Below are positions 12,600 through 21,294 of a stretch of DNA of 59,810 bases, piece by piece; position 1 is the stretch's first letter, and every line of letters begins with the position of its first letter. Source of the stretch: JBBPZA01 sp038199375 (GTDB lineage Bacteria > Actinomycetota > Thermoleophilia > Solirubrobacterales > Solirubrobacteraceae); NCBI GenBank assembly GCA_038199375.1, contig JBBPZA010000129.1, positions 1 to 59,810 of the forward strand. Reading direction: 5' to 3'. The position numbers and the translations under genes are program-made. Below the pieces are notes generated by a model that was not told where the DNA came from, searched no databases, and was given only the letters and a program-made list of their open reading frames with translations.

Positions 12600-12851
12600 A
12601 TGTCCCCCTCCCCCCGCCTGCCGGTCCGCGCCGGCCAGCTGGTGCGACGCGTCCGCTGGGTCTACGTCCTCGAGGTCGCCCGGTGGATCTACGCGCACGG
12701 ACGGGAGGGGTGGGAGCGCCTCTCGGCGCAGGAGCGACGGGAGCTCGGCCGCCTCGTCCGCAAGACGCGCGGCCGGCCCGGGGCGCTGACGCCCCGCGAA
12801 CGCGAGGAGCTGCGCCGGATCGTGGTCAAGGCGGTCGGCTTCGGCCGCTAG
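12600..12851 (+). CDS. Small basic conserved-looking protein of unknown function
   Basis: 83 residues, rich in Arg, Glu and Trp: an RRVRWVYVLEVARWIYAHGR segment, then GWERLSAQERRELGRLVRK and LTPREREELRRIVVKA. The regular spacing of Trp, Leu and charged residues suggests a small helical bundle, and third-position GC is high as in real genes of this genome. It is divergent from tlyA with an 8-bp gap and converges on dxs. No Shine-Dalgarno sequence is visible, so the message may be leaderless. I do not recognise a named family. Confidence 0.7.
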   Translation: MSPSPRLPVRAGQLVRRVRWVYVLEVARWIYAHGREGWERLSAQERRELGRLVRKTRGRPGALTPREREELRRIVVKAVGFGR

Positions 12852-12882
12852 CGGCTAGCGCTGGCGGTTCCGGCGGGGCCCG

Positions 12883-14817
12883 CTAGGCGAGCGCCGAGTG
12901 GAGATCCAGGACGGCCGCTTCGATCCGCTCTGCGATGCGCTTCCCGGTGAATCCGACCTCGTGGTGCAGGAGCGCCGGCTTTCCGTGGGTGACGTAGCGA
13001 TCGGGAAGGCCCACCCGCAGGATGCGGGGCGCCGCACCGGCCTCGGAGAGCGTCTCCCACACCGCTGAGCCGAAGCCGCCGGCCAGGACTCCCTCCTCCA
13101 CCGTCACCAGCAGGTCGTGCTCGGCGGCGAGCTGGGCCATCAGCCCGGCGTCGATCGGCTTGGCGAAGCGGGCGTCGGCCACGGTGACCTCCAAGCCCCC
13201 GTGTGCGAGGACGTCGGCCGCCTCGAGCGCCTTGCCCACACCGCTTCCGTAGCCGACGAGCGCGACGCGCTCGCCCTCGCGGAGGATCTCGCCCGTCCCG
13301 ATCGCGATGCGCTGGGCGACCTCGGGAAGCGCGACGCCCTCTCCCGCGCCGCGGGGGTAGCGCAGGGCGATCGGGCCGTCGTCGTAGCGCAGCGCGGTGT
13401 GGAGCATGTGGACGAGCATGGCCTCGTCGCGCGGGGCCATGAGGACGATGCTCGGAAGGCACCGCAGGTAGGCGATGTCGAAGGCGCCGTGATGGGTGGG
13501 CCCGTCGTCGCCGACCAGCCCCGCCCGGTCCATGGCGAAGACGACGTTGAGCTTCTGGAGGCAGACGTCGTGGACGATCTGGTCGAACGCGCGCTGCAGG
13601 AAGGTGGAGTAGATCGCGCACACGGGCTTGGCGCCCTGGAGCGCGAGGCCGCTGGCCAGGAGCACCGCGTTCTGCTCGGCGATCCCGACGTCGAAGTAGT
13701 GCTCGGGCTCGGCCTTCTGGAGGATGTTGAGCCCCGTGCCGGAGTTCATCGCCGCGGTGATCCCGAGAACGCGCCGGTCGCGGCGGACCTCCTCGACCAT
13801 GGCGCTCCCGAAGACGGCCGTGTACTGCGGCGGCGGGACCGGAGCGTCGGCGGCCCGCTTGGCCGCGGGGGCCGGCACCCGCTTGGAGATCGACTTCGGC
13901 TTGGCGGCATGCCACTTCTCCATGCCCTCGAGGCCGCCCTCCTCGGCGGCCTTGAAGCCCTTGCCCTTCACCGTCGCGCAGTGGACGACGACGGGGCGCT
14001 CCGCGACGAGCGCGTCGCCGATCGCCTTGCGCAGCGCTCGGACGTCGTGGCCGTCGATCACCCCCACATAGGCCCAGTCGAGCTCCTCCCACAGCAACCC
14101 CGGCGCCCAGAAGGCCTTGATCGACTCCTTGAACTGCGGACCGAGGCGCTCGAAGGTCGACCCGAGCCCGGCGGGCAGCTTGGCCAGGCCGCCCTCGACC
14201 CCCTCGCGCGCGTGCCAGAGCTTGGGGCTCAGCCGCATCCGGTTGAAGTAGCGCGACAGCGCGCCGACGTTCGGCGCGATCGACATCCCGTTGTCGTTGA
14301 GCACGACGACCATGGGCGTGCCGAGGCCGCCCGCCAGGTGGATCGCCTCGAAGGCCACCCCGCCGGTCATGGCGCCGTCGCCGATGACCGCGACCACCCG
14401 GCCGTCCTGGCCGTGCTCGCGCCGCATGGCCTCCTTGAGGCCGACGGCGTAGCCGATCGAAGTCGAGGCGTGGCCGGCGCCCATGATGTCGTGCTCTGAC
14501 TCGGCGATGGAGCAGAACGGGGCCAGGCCCTCGTACTGGCGGATGGTGGGAAGCTGATCGCGCCGCCCGGTCAGGACCTTGTGCGGGTAGGCCTGGTGGC
14601 CGACGTCCCAGAGGATCTTGTCGGTGGGCGAGTCGAGCAGGGAGTGCAGCGCGACCGCGATCTCGCAGGTGCCGAGATTGGCCCCGAAGTGGCCGCCGAT
14701 CTCACCCACGGTGTCGATGATGTGCTCGCGGACCTCCTGGGCGACGTCCTGGAGCTCGTCGTCAGAGAGCGCGTGGAGGTCGCGGGGGTGGTCGATGCGC
14801 TGCAGGTGGTCGGTCAT
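12883..14817 (-). CDS. dxs: 1-deoxy-D-xylulose-5-phosphate synthase
   Basis: First step of the MEP isoprenoid pathway, condensing pyruvate and glyceraldehyde 3-phosphate with thiamin diphosphate. 644 residues with the usual three domains: WDVGHQAYPHKVLTGR near the start, TPP/Mg motif GDGAMTGG, GVIDGHDV, GIAEQNAVLLASGLA, and the transketolase-type DRAGLVGDDGPTHHG. An Ala/Pro-rich linker (about residues 315-330) joins the first two domains. It is coupled to the upstream polyprenyl synthase gene by an ATGA overlap, placing entry into the pathway and chain elongation in one transcript. Confidence 0.97.
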   Translation of the reverse strand: MTDHLQRIDHPRDLHALSDDELQDVAQEVREHIIDTVGEIGGHFGANLGTCEIAVALHSLLDSPTDKILWDVGHQAYPHKVLTGRRDQLPTIRQYEGLAPFCSIAESEHDIMGAGHASTSIGYAVGLKEAMRREHGQDGRVVAVIGDGAMTGGVAFEAIHLAGGLGTPMVVVLNDNGMSIAPNVGALSRYFNRMRLSPKLWHAREGVEGGLAKLPAGLGSTFERLGPQFKESIKAFWAPGLLWEELDWAYVGVIDGHDVRALRKAIGDALVAERPVVVHCATVKGKGFKAAEEGGLEGMEKWHAAKPKSISKRVPAPAAKRAADAPVPPPQYTAVFGSAMVEEVRRDRRVLGITAAMNSGTGLNILQKAEPEHYFDVGIAEQNAVLLASGLALQGAKPVCAIYSTFLQRAFDQIVHDVCLQKLNVVFAMDRAGLVGDDGPTHHGAFDIAYLRCLPSIVLMAPRDEAMLVHMLHTALRYDDGPIALRYPRGAGEGVALPEVAQRIAIGTGEILREGERVALVGYGSGVGKALEAADVLAHGGLEVTVADARFAKPIDAGLMAQLAAEHDLLVTVEEGVLAGGFGSAVWETLSEAGAAPRILRVGLPDRYVTHGKPALLHHEVGFTGKRIAERIEAAVLDLHSALA

Positions 14818-15722
14818 GAGCTCCGGGTGTAGATGAAATCGGTGATCTGCTCGAGCTCCGGCGCTCCCTGCGGCGCCGCGCGGGCCAGTGTGTCGCGGGC
14901 GCTGCTATGGCACTCCGCCGCCAGTGCACGGGCACCGTCAAGGCCGAACTCGGTGACGTAGGTCCGTTTGCCGTGGCGCTCGTCGCTGCCCCGCGGCTTG
15001 CCCAGCGCGTCCTCGGTCCCAGTGACGTCGAGGATGTCGTCGACGATCTGGAAGAGGACGCCGAGCTCGGCCGCGTAGCGTCTGAAGCGTAGCGTCGCCT
15101 GTTCGCTCATCCCCGCTAATAGCAGTACGCACGCGACCGACGCGCCGATGAGTCGCCCCGTCTTGAGCTCGTGGAGGCGGCGCAGCCCCTCTGCGCCCGG
15201 CGGCGCGGTGTCAGCGACGTCGATGTACTGCCCGCCCACCATTCCGTCGACACCGGTTGACACGGCGAGCTCGTGCGCCACGGCCAGCACCCGCTCGGGG
15301 TCGCCGGCCTGCTCGGTCAGAACGAGGCGGAAGGCCTCGGCGTAGAGGCCGTCCCCGGCGAGGATCGCGACGTCCTCGCCGTAGACCTTGTGGCACGTCG
15401 GGCGCCCGCGGCGCAGGTCGTCGTCGTCCATGGGGGGCAGGTCGTCGTGGATGAGCGAGTAGGTGTGGACGAGCTCGATGGCGGCTGCCGTGGCAAGCAC
15501 GGAATCGGCCTGGAGACCGATCGCCCGCGCGGTCGCCAACGCGATCACCGGACGCACCCGCTTGCCGCCGGCGAGCAGGCTGTAGCGCATCGCGGCGTCC
15601 AGTCCGGCCGCGGCCGGCTCCGTCGCGAAACGAAGGCCGCCCAGGTAGCCCTCGACCTGCTCGCGCAGTGCGTCGGGATAGCTCGTGGCACGAGCCGTGG
15701 ACGCGCGCGCCGGCGAGGCCAC
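14814..15722 (-). CDS. Trans-polyprenyl diphosphate synthase (FPP/GGPP type)
   Basis: 302 residues. Elongates isopentenyl diphosphate into farnesyl or geranylgeranyl diphosphate. The first Asp-rich motif is in HDDLPPMDDDDLRRG, the second is FQIVDDILDVTG, and GGKRVRP and KTGRLIGAS are also present. The insert in the first Asp motif (DDLPPMDDDD) is typical of bacterial type II FPP/IspA enzymes, but chain length cannot be assigned safely. A GTG start with an upstream GAGGAG at about 9 bases was preferred to longer forms that would overlap xseB. Confidence 0.9.
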   Translation of the reverse strand: MASPARASTARATSYPDALREQVEGYLGGLRFATEPAAAGLDAAMRYSLLAGGKRVRPVIALATARAIGLQADSVLATAAAIELVHTYSLIHDDLPPMDDDDLRRGRPTCHKVYGEDVAILAGDGLYAEAFRLVLTEQAGDPERVLAVAHELAVSTGVDGMVGGQYIDVADTAPPGAEGLRRLHELKTGRLIGASVACVLLLAGMSEQATLRFRRYAAELGVLFQIVDDILDVTGTEDALGKPRGSDERHGKRTYVTEFGLDGARALAAECHSSARDTLARAAPQGAPELEQITDFIYTRSS

Positions 15723-15759
15723 TAGCGGTCGCTCCTCAGGGGAGGGGTCACGGAGCCAC

Positions 15760-15960
15760 TCAGAGCAGCTCGCCCTGGCCCGGCCGCGGGTCTGGCGCGG
15801 CGTCCTGGGACTGGCGGTCGAGCTGCGCTCCGGCGAGAGCGGCGATGCGCGCGCATTCCTCGACGAGGGACGCCGCCTGGTCGGGCTCGAGCTCTCCGGC
15901 ACGCAGCGCGGCCGCGGCATCCTCGAGCTCGCGGGTCAGCTCCTCGAGGCGCTCGCTCAC
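15760..15960 (-). CDS. xseB: Exodeoxyribonuclease VII small subunit
   Basis: 66 residues, helical and acidic (SERLEELTRELEDAAAALRA, then DQAASLVEECARIAALAGAQ), matching the ExoVII small subunit that clusters around the XseA large subunit in single-strand DNA degradation. The GTG start overlaps the nusB stop by 4 bp. The usual partner xseA is not adjacent, so it must be elsewhere or absent. Short length lowers certainty slightly. Confidence 0.8.
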   Translation of the reverse strand: MSERLEELTRELEDAAAALRAGELEPDQAASLVEECARIAALAGAQLDRQSQDAAPDPRPGQGELL

Positions 15961-16361
15961 CGCGGTGATCCCTCCCGCTCGCGCAGAACGGCGGCGAGGA
16001 TCCCGTTCACGAAGCCGGGAGCCTCGGCCGCGCAGAAGGTCTTGGCGCACTCGATCGCCTCGTCGATCGCCGCCTCGGCCGGGATCGGCAGCTCGTCGGC
16101 GACGAGGTCGGGATGGAGCATCTCGAGCAGCGCGACGCGCAGGATCGAGCGCTCGAGCGGAGCGATGCGCTGCAGCGACCAGCCCTGCGCGTGGCGCTCG
16201 ATGAGCGCGTCGAGCTCTTCACGGTTGTCCTGCACCGCGTGCGCCAGCGCGCGCGTGAACGGCCGCGCCTCGCGCTCGAAGAGGTCATCGATCCGCCGGC
16301 CGGTCACGTCGTGCTGGTAGAGGGCGAAGACGGCGGCCCGGCGCTGATCGGTGCGGCGCAC
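15957..16361 (-). CDS. nusB: Transcription antitermination factor NusB
   Basis: 134 residues of all-helical RNA-binding protein that joins S10 (NusE) on boxA RNA during rRNA transcription. It begins RRTDQRRAAVFALYQHDVTG and carries the conserved LERSILRVALLEML and PAEAAIDEAIECAKTF segments. GTG start 8 bp after efp; its stop overlaps the start of xseB. The efp-nusB order is common in Gram-positive bacteria. Confidence 0.93.
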   Translation of the reverse strand: MRRTDQRRAAVFALYQHDVTGRRIDDLFEREARPFTRALAHAVQDNREELDALIERHAQGWSLQRIAPLERSILRVALLEMLHPDLVADELPIPAEAAIDEAIECAKTFCAAEAPGFVNGILAAVLREREGSPR

Positions 16362-16369
16362 GTAGCCCT

Positions 16370-16930
16370 TCAGGCCCGCGAGACGTACTCGCCGGAGCGA
16401 GTGTCCACCCGTACGCGATCGCCGATGCTGACGAACAGCGGGACGCGGATCGTGGCGCCGGTCTCCAGCGTCGCCGGCTTGTCGCCGCCGCCCGAGGCCG
16501 TGTCGCCGCGAACCCCCGGCTCCGTTTCGGTCACCTCGAGGTCGACCGCACTCGGCAGGGCGAGGTCGCTGGGCTGATCGTCGACGAAGAGGAGGTCGAC
16601 GCTGTCGTTGGGCTTGGTCCAGCGCAGCGCGTCCGCGAGGGAGTCCTGCGGGATCGCGAGCTGGTCGTAGTTGGCCGAGTCCATGAAGTGCGCATCGGTC
16701 CCGTCGGCATAGAGGAACTGCATCTTGCGCGACTCGGCACGCACGGCGCGGAACTTCTCGCCCGCCCGGAAGGTTCTGTCGATCGACGCGCCGTCGCTCG
16801 CGCGCCGCAGCTTGGTCCGTACGAACGCGCCTCCCTTCCCGGGCTTGACGTGCTGGAACTCGACGACCTTGAAGATCGTCCCGTCCACCTCGATGTGGTT
16901 GCCGTTCTTGAGCTGGTTGGTCGAGATCAC
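16370..16930 (-). CDS. efp: Elongation factor P
   Basis: 186 residues, three beta-barrel domains. EF-P enters the ribosomal E site and rescues stalling at polyproline. The tip loop is VKPGKGGAFVRTK with Lys32 at the position that is post-translationally modified in many bacteria. Several long Pro-rich proteins are encoded nearby (PilO, PilN and the HD-GYP tail), so the factor should matter for their synthesis; that link is inference. ATG start; followed directly by nusB. Confidence 0.96.
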   Translation of the reverse strand: MISTNQLKNGNHIEVDGTIFKVVEFQHVKPGKGGAFVRTKLRRASDGASIDRTFRAGEKFRAVRAESRKMQFLYADGTDAHFMDSANYDQLAIPQDSLADALRWTKPNDSVDLLFVDDQPSDLALPSAVDLEVTETEPGVRGDTASGGGDKPATLETGATIRVPLFVSIGDRVRVDTRSGEYVSRA

Positions 16931-16958
16931 GGCGGAGAAGGGTAGCCGGGAGCGGGGC

Positions 16959-18077
16959 TCAGCCCACCGTCACGAGCTCCTTGGTGATCGAGCTCAATAC
17001 GCGCGCGCCATCCGATGTGACCGTCACGAGGTCCTCGATGCGCACCCCGAAGGATCCCGGCAGGTATATGCCTGGCTCTACGGTCACGACGTTGCCTGTC
17101 TGCAGCGGCTCGGAGCCCGACTTGGCCAGGCGCGGGCCCTCGTGGACCTCGAGGCCGACGCCGTGACCGAGGCCGTGGCCGAAGCGCTCCCCGTGGCCTG
17201 CCGCCTCGATCATCTCGCGTGCGATCGCATCGATCTCGCGGCCCTCGGGCCCCGGGCGCACCGCTTCCAGCGCGGCCTGCTGCGCGCGCCGGGCCAGGGC
17301 GTATACCTCCTCGGCCTCCCCGTCGAGCACGCCGGTGGCCACGGTCCTGGTGCAGTCCGAGCAGTAGCCCTCGAGCTTCGCTCCCCAGTCGACGACGACG
17401 AGCGTCCCGGTCGGGATGGGCCGGCGGCGGGGCTCGGCGTGGGGCAGCGCTCCGTGGGCCCCCGCGGCGACGATCGACCGGAAGCTCGGCTCGTCGGCCC
17501 CGCCGTGGCGCATGTGATCCTCGAGCGCGAGGGCGACGTCGCGCTCGGTCCGCCCGGCGATGCCCTGCTCGACCACCGCGGCGAACGCGGCGTCGGCGAG
17601 CTTGGCGGCCTCGACGACGCGCTCGAGCTCTGAGGGCTCCTTGACCGCCCGCAGTCCCTCGACGAGGCCGGCGGCCGGCACCAGTTCGACGCCGCCGGGC
17701 AGCTGGTCGGCCAAGCGCGCGTGGGCCTTGACGGTGACCTGGGAGTCGTCGAACCCGACGCGCAGCGACTGCCGCGCGGGCAGGAGCGCGAGCACCGCCT
17801 CGGCGAGCTCTCCCTGGGGCGCGCGCGCGCGGTCGAAGTCGGGTACCTCCTCGGCGGCCTGCTCGACGTAGCGGAAGTCGGTCATGAAGCTCCGAATGCC
17901 CGCGCCCACGAGGGCGAGCCCGTTCGTGCCGGTGAAGCCGGTGACGTAGCGCAGGTTGACCGGATGCGAGACCAGGAGGGCGTCGAGCTGCTTGTCGGCG
18001 ACGAGCTGCGCCAGTCGCTCAGCTCGAGGCGCGCCCGCCGGTTGCCCCGGGCCCGTCGCGCTCACGCGTCCTTCCAC
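16959..18077 (-). CDS. M24 family Xaa-Pro aminopeptidase / proline dipeptidase
   Basis: About 372 residues: an N-terminal creatinase-like domain and a C-terminal pita-bread domain holding two metal ions. Ligands are visible in VVVDWGAK (Asp), YCSDCTRT (Asp), FGHGLGHGVGLEVHE (His), TVEPGIYL (Glu) and VRIEDLV (Glu). It cuts the bond N-terminal to proline or cleaves Xaa-Pro dipeptides. Two GTG starts four codons apart are possible; the downstream one has GGAAGG close in front. It lies between aroQ and efp in a tight minus-strand run, an arrangement seen in many Gram-positive genomes. Confidence 0.93.
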   Translation of the reverse strand: MEGRVSATGPGQPAGAPRAERLAQLVADKQLDALLVSHPVNLRYVTGFTGTNGLALVGAGIRSFMTDFRYVEQAAEEVPDFDRARAPQGELAEAVLALLPARQSLRVGFDDSQVTVKAHARLADQLPGGVELVPAAGLVEGLRAVKEPSELERVVEAAKLADAAFAAVVEQGIAGRTERDVALALEDHMRHGGADEPSFRSIVAAGAHGALPHAEPRRRPIPTGTLVVVDWGAKLEGYCSDCTRTVATGVLDGEAEEVYALARRAQQAALEAVRPGPEGREIDAIAREMIEAAGHGERFGHGLGHGVGLEVHEGPRLAKSGSEPLQTGNVVTVEPGIYLPGSFGVRIEDLVTVTSDGARVLSSITKELVTVG

Positions 18078-18087
18078 GCGCGCACGC

Positions 18088-18531
18088 TCACGAGAGCTCT
18101 TCCTTGAGTCGGACGAGCGCGTGGCGATACCCCTCCGGCCCCAGGCCGCTGACCGTCGCGACGCACAGGTCCGATACGACCGAGGTGCGGCGGAAGGCTT
18201 CCCGCGAGGCCACGTCGGAGAGGTGGACCTCGACGGCCGGCAGCCCGGCGATCTCGAGCGCGTCGCGAATCGCCCAGGCGTAGTGCGTCCACGCGCCCGG
18301 GTTGAGGACGATTCCGTCGGCGAGCCCGTCGAGGCCGTGCAGATGCTCCACGAACTCGCCTTCGTGATTGCTCTGGAAGAAGCGCGCCTTGAGCCCGAGC
18401 TCGTGCGCGAAGGCGCCGACCCGGTTCTCGAGCTCGACGAGCGTCATCGTGCCGTAGTGCTGGGGCTCCCTACGCCCGAGCATGTCGAGGTTGGTCCCGT
18501 GCATGATCTCGATGCGGTCGCGCAGGGTCAT
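18088..18531 (-). CDS. aroQ: Type II 3-dehydroquinate dehydratase (divergent)
   Basis: 147 residues, third step of the shikimate pathway. Recognisable motifs are MHGTNLDMLGRREPQHYG (Asn14, Arg20/21, catalytic-position Tyr26), FFQSNHEGEFVEHLH, NPGAWTHYAWAIRDAL (Asn77, His83), EVHLSDVASRE and FRRTSVVSD. The usual NIHARE box, whose His contacts substrate, here reads DVASRE with Ala108 at the His position. It sits in an aroC-aroKB-aroQ block and overlaps aroKB by ATGA, so pathway membership is firm. The altered residue may mark a lineage-specific subfamily. Confidence 0.88.
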   Translation of the reverse strand: MTLRDRIEIMHGTNLDMLGRREPQHYGTMTLVELENRVGAFAHELGLKARFFQSNHEGEFVEHLHGLDGLADGIVLNPGAWTHYAWAIRDALEIAGLPAVEVHLSDVASREAFRRTSVVSDLCVATVSGLGPEGYRHALVRLKEELS

Positions 18532-20057
18532 GGCGACGCCAACTCTGCCACGGCCGCGCGCAGCGCCGCCTCGTCGACCGCCCGGCCCGGGTGGACCTCC
18601 CCTGGGGCGTCGAGGAGCACGAACGGCGTCGGCGCCGTGCCCCGGCGCTTCTTGTCCCGTGCGGTGAGGGCGACGACCTCGTCGGGATCGACCCCGTCGA
18701 GCGTCGTCGGCAACCCTCGGGCGGCGAGAAGGCGGGCAACGTCGGCGCGGAGCGGATCCTGGCCGGAGAGCCGCAGCGCGGCGAGCAGCCCCAGGGCGAC
18801 CGCCTCGCCGTGGCGGTAGCGGGCGTAGCCGGTCGCCGTCTCGATTGCGTGAGCGACGGTGTGGCCGAGGTTGAGGACCTGGCGCCGGCCGCCGTCGCGC
18901 TCGTCCTGCGCGACCACCGCGAGCTTGACCCGGGCGCACGCGAGGATCGCGTCGTCGTCGAGCGTTCCCTCGCGTATGCGCTCCCAAAGCACGCCGCCCG
19001 CGATGAGCGCGGTCTTGACCACCTCGGCCCATCCGGCGGCGATCTCCTCCGGCGGGAGGGTCCCGAGGGTCTCGGGGTCCACTATTACCGCAGAGGGCTG
19101 GTGGTAGGCCCCGACGTAGTTCTTTCCCTCCGGCAGGTCGACGCCGGTCTTCCCACCGTAGGCCGCGTCGACCTGGGCCACGAGGGTGGTCGGCACCTGG
19201 GCGACCGGGACCCCGCGGCGGTACGTCGCCGCGCAGAAGCCCGCGAGGTCGCCCACCACCCCGCCCCCCAGCCCCACCAGCTGGTCAGCCGGCGTCATCC
19301 CCTGACGCGCGAACTCGCGCCAGACCGTCTCCGCCGTCGCGAGGGTCTTCGCCTCCTCCCCCGGGGTGATCACGACCGTCGCGGCGGTCTCGCCGAGCGC
19401 GTCGAGATGCAGCCCGGCCACGTGCTCGTCGGTGACCACGAAGCGCCGCCCCGCCAGAGGCCACGCCCCCGAACGCAGCAGGCCGCGGCCCAGGAGGACG
19501 GGGTACTCGCCCGACGCGCTGCGCGCCCACAGCATCCGGGTGCCCGCGGGCGCGCGATCGCGCAGGAGGACGAGCGCCGGAAGGGCCCGAACGGCGGCGC
19601 CGGAGTCCGCGGGCGGGAGGATCGCGTCGGCGGCGCGCTCGTAGAGGGGGATGCGGCGGGCGAGCAGCGCCTCGAAGGCTGCACGGTCGCGCGCGAGCGG
19701 CCGGCCCCTGGCCCGGCGCACACGAGCCCACGCCTCCCCCGGCGCGACCTCCAGCTCGACGACGACGTGACGAACGAGGGCTTCGCGCACCGATGGGGAC
19801 TCGACCGCCCCGCCTCCCAGCGCGAGGACGGGGGGCGCCTCGGCGCTCGCCAGCAACTCGACGACGACCCGTGCTTCGACTTCCCGGAACGCGGACTCGC
19901 CGTGCTCGTCGAAGAAGCGGGCGATGGGCATCCCCAGCTCCCGCTCGACGAGCTCATCGGTGTCGAGCGCCTTGACGCCGAGCTCCCGCCCGACCGCCCG
20001 CGCGGCCGTGGTCTTGCCGGCGCCCATGAAGCCGACGAAGACGAGCGAGCGGGTCAC
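18528..20057 (-). CDS. Fused shikimate kinase / 3-dehydroquinate synthase
   Basis: 509 residues combining two shikimate-pathway enzymes. The N-terminal kinase (about 1-160) has P-loop GFMGAGKTTA, LDTDELVE and LALGGGAV. The C-terminal 3-dehydroquinate synthase (about 165-509) has GLGGGVVGDLAGFCAA, PTTLVAQVDAAYGGKTGVD, LPEGKNYVGAYHQP and LNLGHTVAHAIE with metal-binding His residues. No stop or frameshift separates them, so this is a true AroK-AroB fusion. GTG start, 28 bp after aroC; the stop overlaps aroQ. The two reactions are not consecutive (second and fifth steps). Confidence 0.95.
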   Translation of the reverse strand: MTRSLVFVGFMGAGKTTAARAVGRELGVKALDTDELVERELGMPIARFFDEHGESAFREVEARVVVELLASAEAPPVLALGGGAVESPSVREALVRHVVVELEVAPGEAWARVRRARGRPLARDRAAFEALLARRIPLYERAADAILPPADSGAAVRALPALVLLRDRAPAGTRMLWARSASGEYPVLLGRGLLRSGAWPLAGRRFVVTDEHVAGLHLDALGETAATVVITPGEEAKTLATAETVWREFARQGMTPADQLVGLGGGVVGDLAGFCAATYRRGVPVAQVPTTLVAQVDAAYGGKTGVDLPEGKNYVGAYHQPSAVIVDPETLGTLPPEEIAAGWAEVVKTALIAGGVLWERIREGTLDDDAILACARVKLAVVAQDERDGGRRQVLNLGHTVAHAIETATGYARYRHGEAVALGLLAALRLSGQDPLRADVARLLAARGLPTTLDGVDPDEVVALTARDKKRRGTAPTPFVLLDAPGEVHPGRAVDEAALRAAVAELASP

Positions 20058-20085
20058 GGCCGCGGCGTGGAGCCGGCGCGCTCGG

Positions 20086-21246
20086 CTAGCGCCGCCACCC
20101 GATCCGCTCCCGGTAGGCCGCAAGAGCCGCGCGCACGTCTTCCATGTGGTCGCCGCCGAACTTCGAGCGGTAGGCGTCGGCGAGGACGAGGGCGACCATC
20201 GCCTCCCCCACCACGCCGGCGGCCGGCACGGTCGTCGAATCGGTGCGCTCGCGCAGCGCCTGGGCGGGCTCCTTGGTTGCGATGTCCACGGAGCGAAGCG
20301 GCTTGGTGAGGGTCGGGAGCGGCTTCATCGCGGCCCGGACGACGAGCGGGTCCCCGGTGGTCATGCCGCCCTCCAGGCCGCCGGCCCGGTTGGTCTCGCG
20401 GTAGTAGCCCCGCTCGGGGGAGTGGAAGATCTCGTCGTGGGCCTGGGAGCCGGGCTTGCCGGCGAGCTCGAAGCCCTCCCCCAGCCCAACCCCCTTGATG
20501 GCCTGGATCGAGCACACGGCGCCCGCAAGCCGGCCGTCCAACCGCTCCTCCCAGGAGACGTGGGAGCCCAGGCCGGGAACGAGTCCGAAGGCGCGAACCT
20601 CGAAGACGCCGCCGAGCGACTCGTTGGCCTTGCGCTGGAGATTGATCTCCTCCACCATCGCCGCACTCGCCGCCGCGTCGAGGCAGCGCACGGGCGACTC
20701 GTCGACCCCGGCGAAGTCCTCGGGGACCAGGTCGCCGGGCTCCGGGGCGATCGCCCGGCCGATCTGGAGGACGTGGGAGAGGACCTCGACGCCCAGGTGG
20801 GCGAGGAACGCCTTGGCCACCCCCCCGCCCGCGACCCGCGCCGCCGTCTCGCGCGCGCTCGCCCGCTCGAGCACGTTGCGCACGTCGGTGAACCCGTACT
20901 TCTGGGTGCCTACGAGGTCGGCGTGCCCGGGGCGCGGCAGGTGGACCTCGGCGACCTGTGCTTCAACCGGCCACGGGTTCATCCGCTCCTCCCAGTTGGC
21001 GTAGTCGCGGTTGGGAACCTGCAGGGCGATCGGGCCGCCCAGCGTGCGGCCATGGCGAAGTCCCCCGGTGACCACGGCATGGTCGCGCTCGATCTTCATG
21101 CGTCCGCCTCGGCCGTGGCCGAGCTGGCGGCGGGCCATGTCGCGGTCGAGGTCTGCCTGGCTGAGCTCGAGGCCGGCCGGCAGCCCTTCGACGACGCAGG
21201 TCAGCCCCGGTCCGTGCGACTCCCCGGCGGTGACCAGTCGGATCAT
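20086..21246 (-). CDS. aroC: Chorismate synthase
   Basis: 386 residues; makes chorismate from 5-enolpyruvylshikimate 3-phosphate with reduced FMN. It starts MIRLVTAGESHGPGLT and shows RRQLGHGRGGRMKIE, RPGHADLVGTQKYG and ERASARETAARVA. First gene of the aroC-aroKB-aroQ run and lies 48 bp downstream of the last pilus gene on the same strand, so it may be read from the pil promoter. aroE, aroA and aroG-type genes are not in the window. Confidence 0.97.
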   Translation of the reverse strand: MIRLVTAGESHGPGLTCVVEGLPAGLELSQADLDRDMARRQLGHGRGGRMKIERDHAVVTGGLRHGRTLGGPIALQVPNRDYANWEERMNPWPVEAQVAEVHLPRPGHADLVGTQKYGFTDVRNVLERASARETAARVAGGGVAKAFLAHLGVEVLSHVLQIGRAIAPEPGDLVPEDFAGVDESPVRCLDAAASAAMVEEINLQRKANESLGGVFEVRAFGLVPGLGSHVSWEERLDGRLAGAVCSIQAIKGVGLGEGFELAGKPGSQAHDEIFHSPERGYYRETNRAGGLEGGMTTGDPLVVRAAMKPLPTLTKPLRSVDIATKEPAQALRERTDSTTVPAAGVVGEAMVALVLADAYRSKFGGDHMEDVRAALAAYRERIGWRR

Positions 21247-21294
21247 CCGACCATCCTACGAAGCGGCCCCGCGCGCGGAGCGCGGAGCGCGCTG

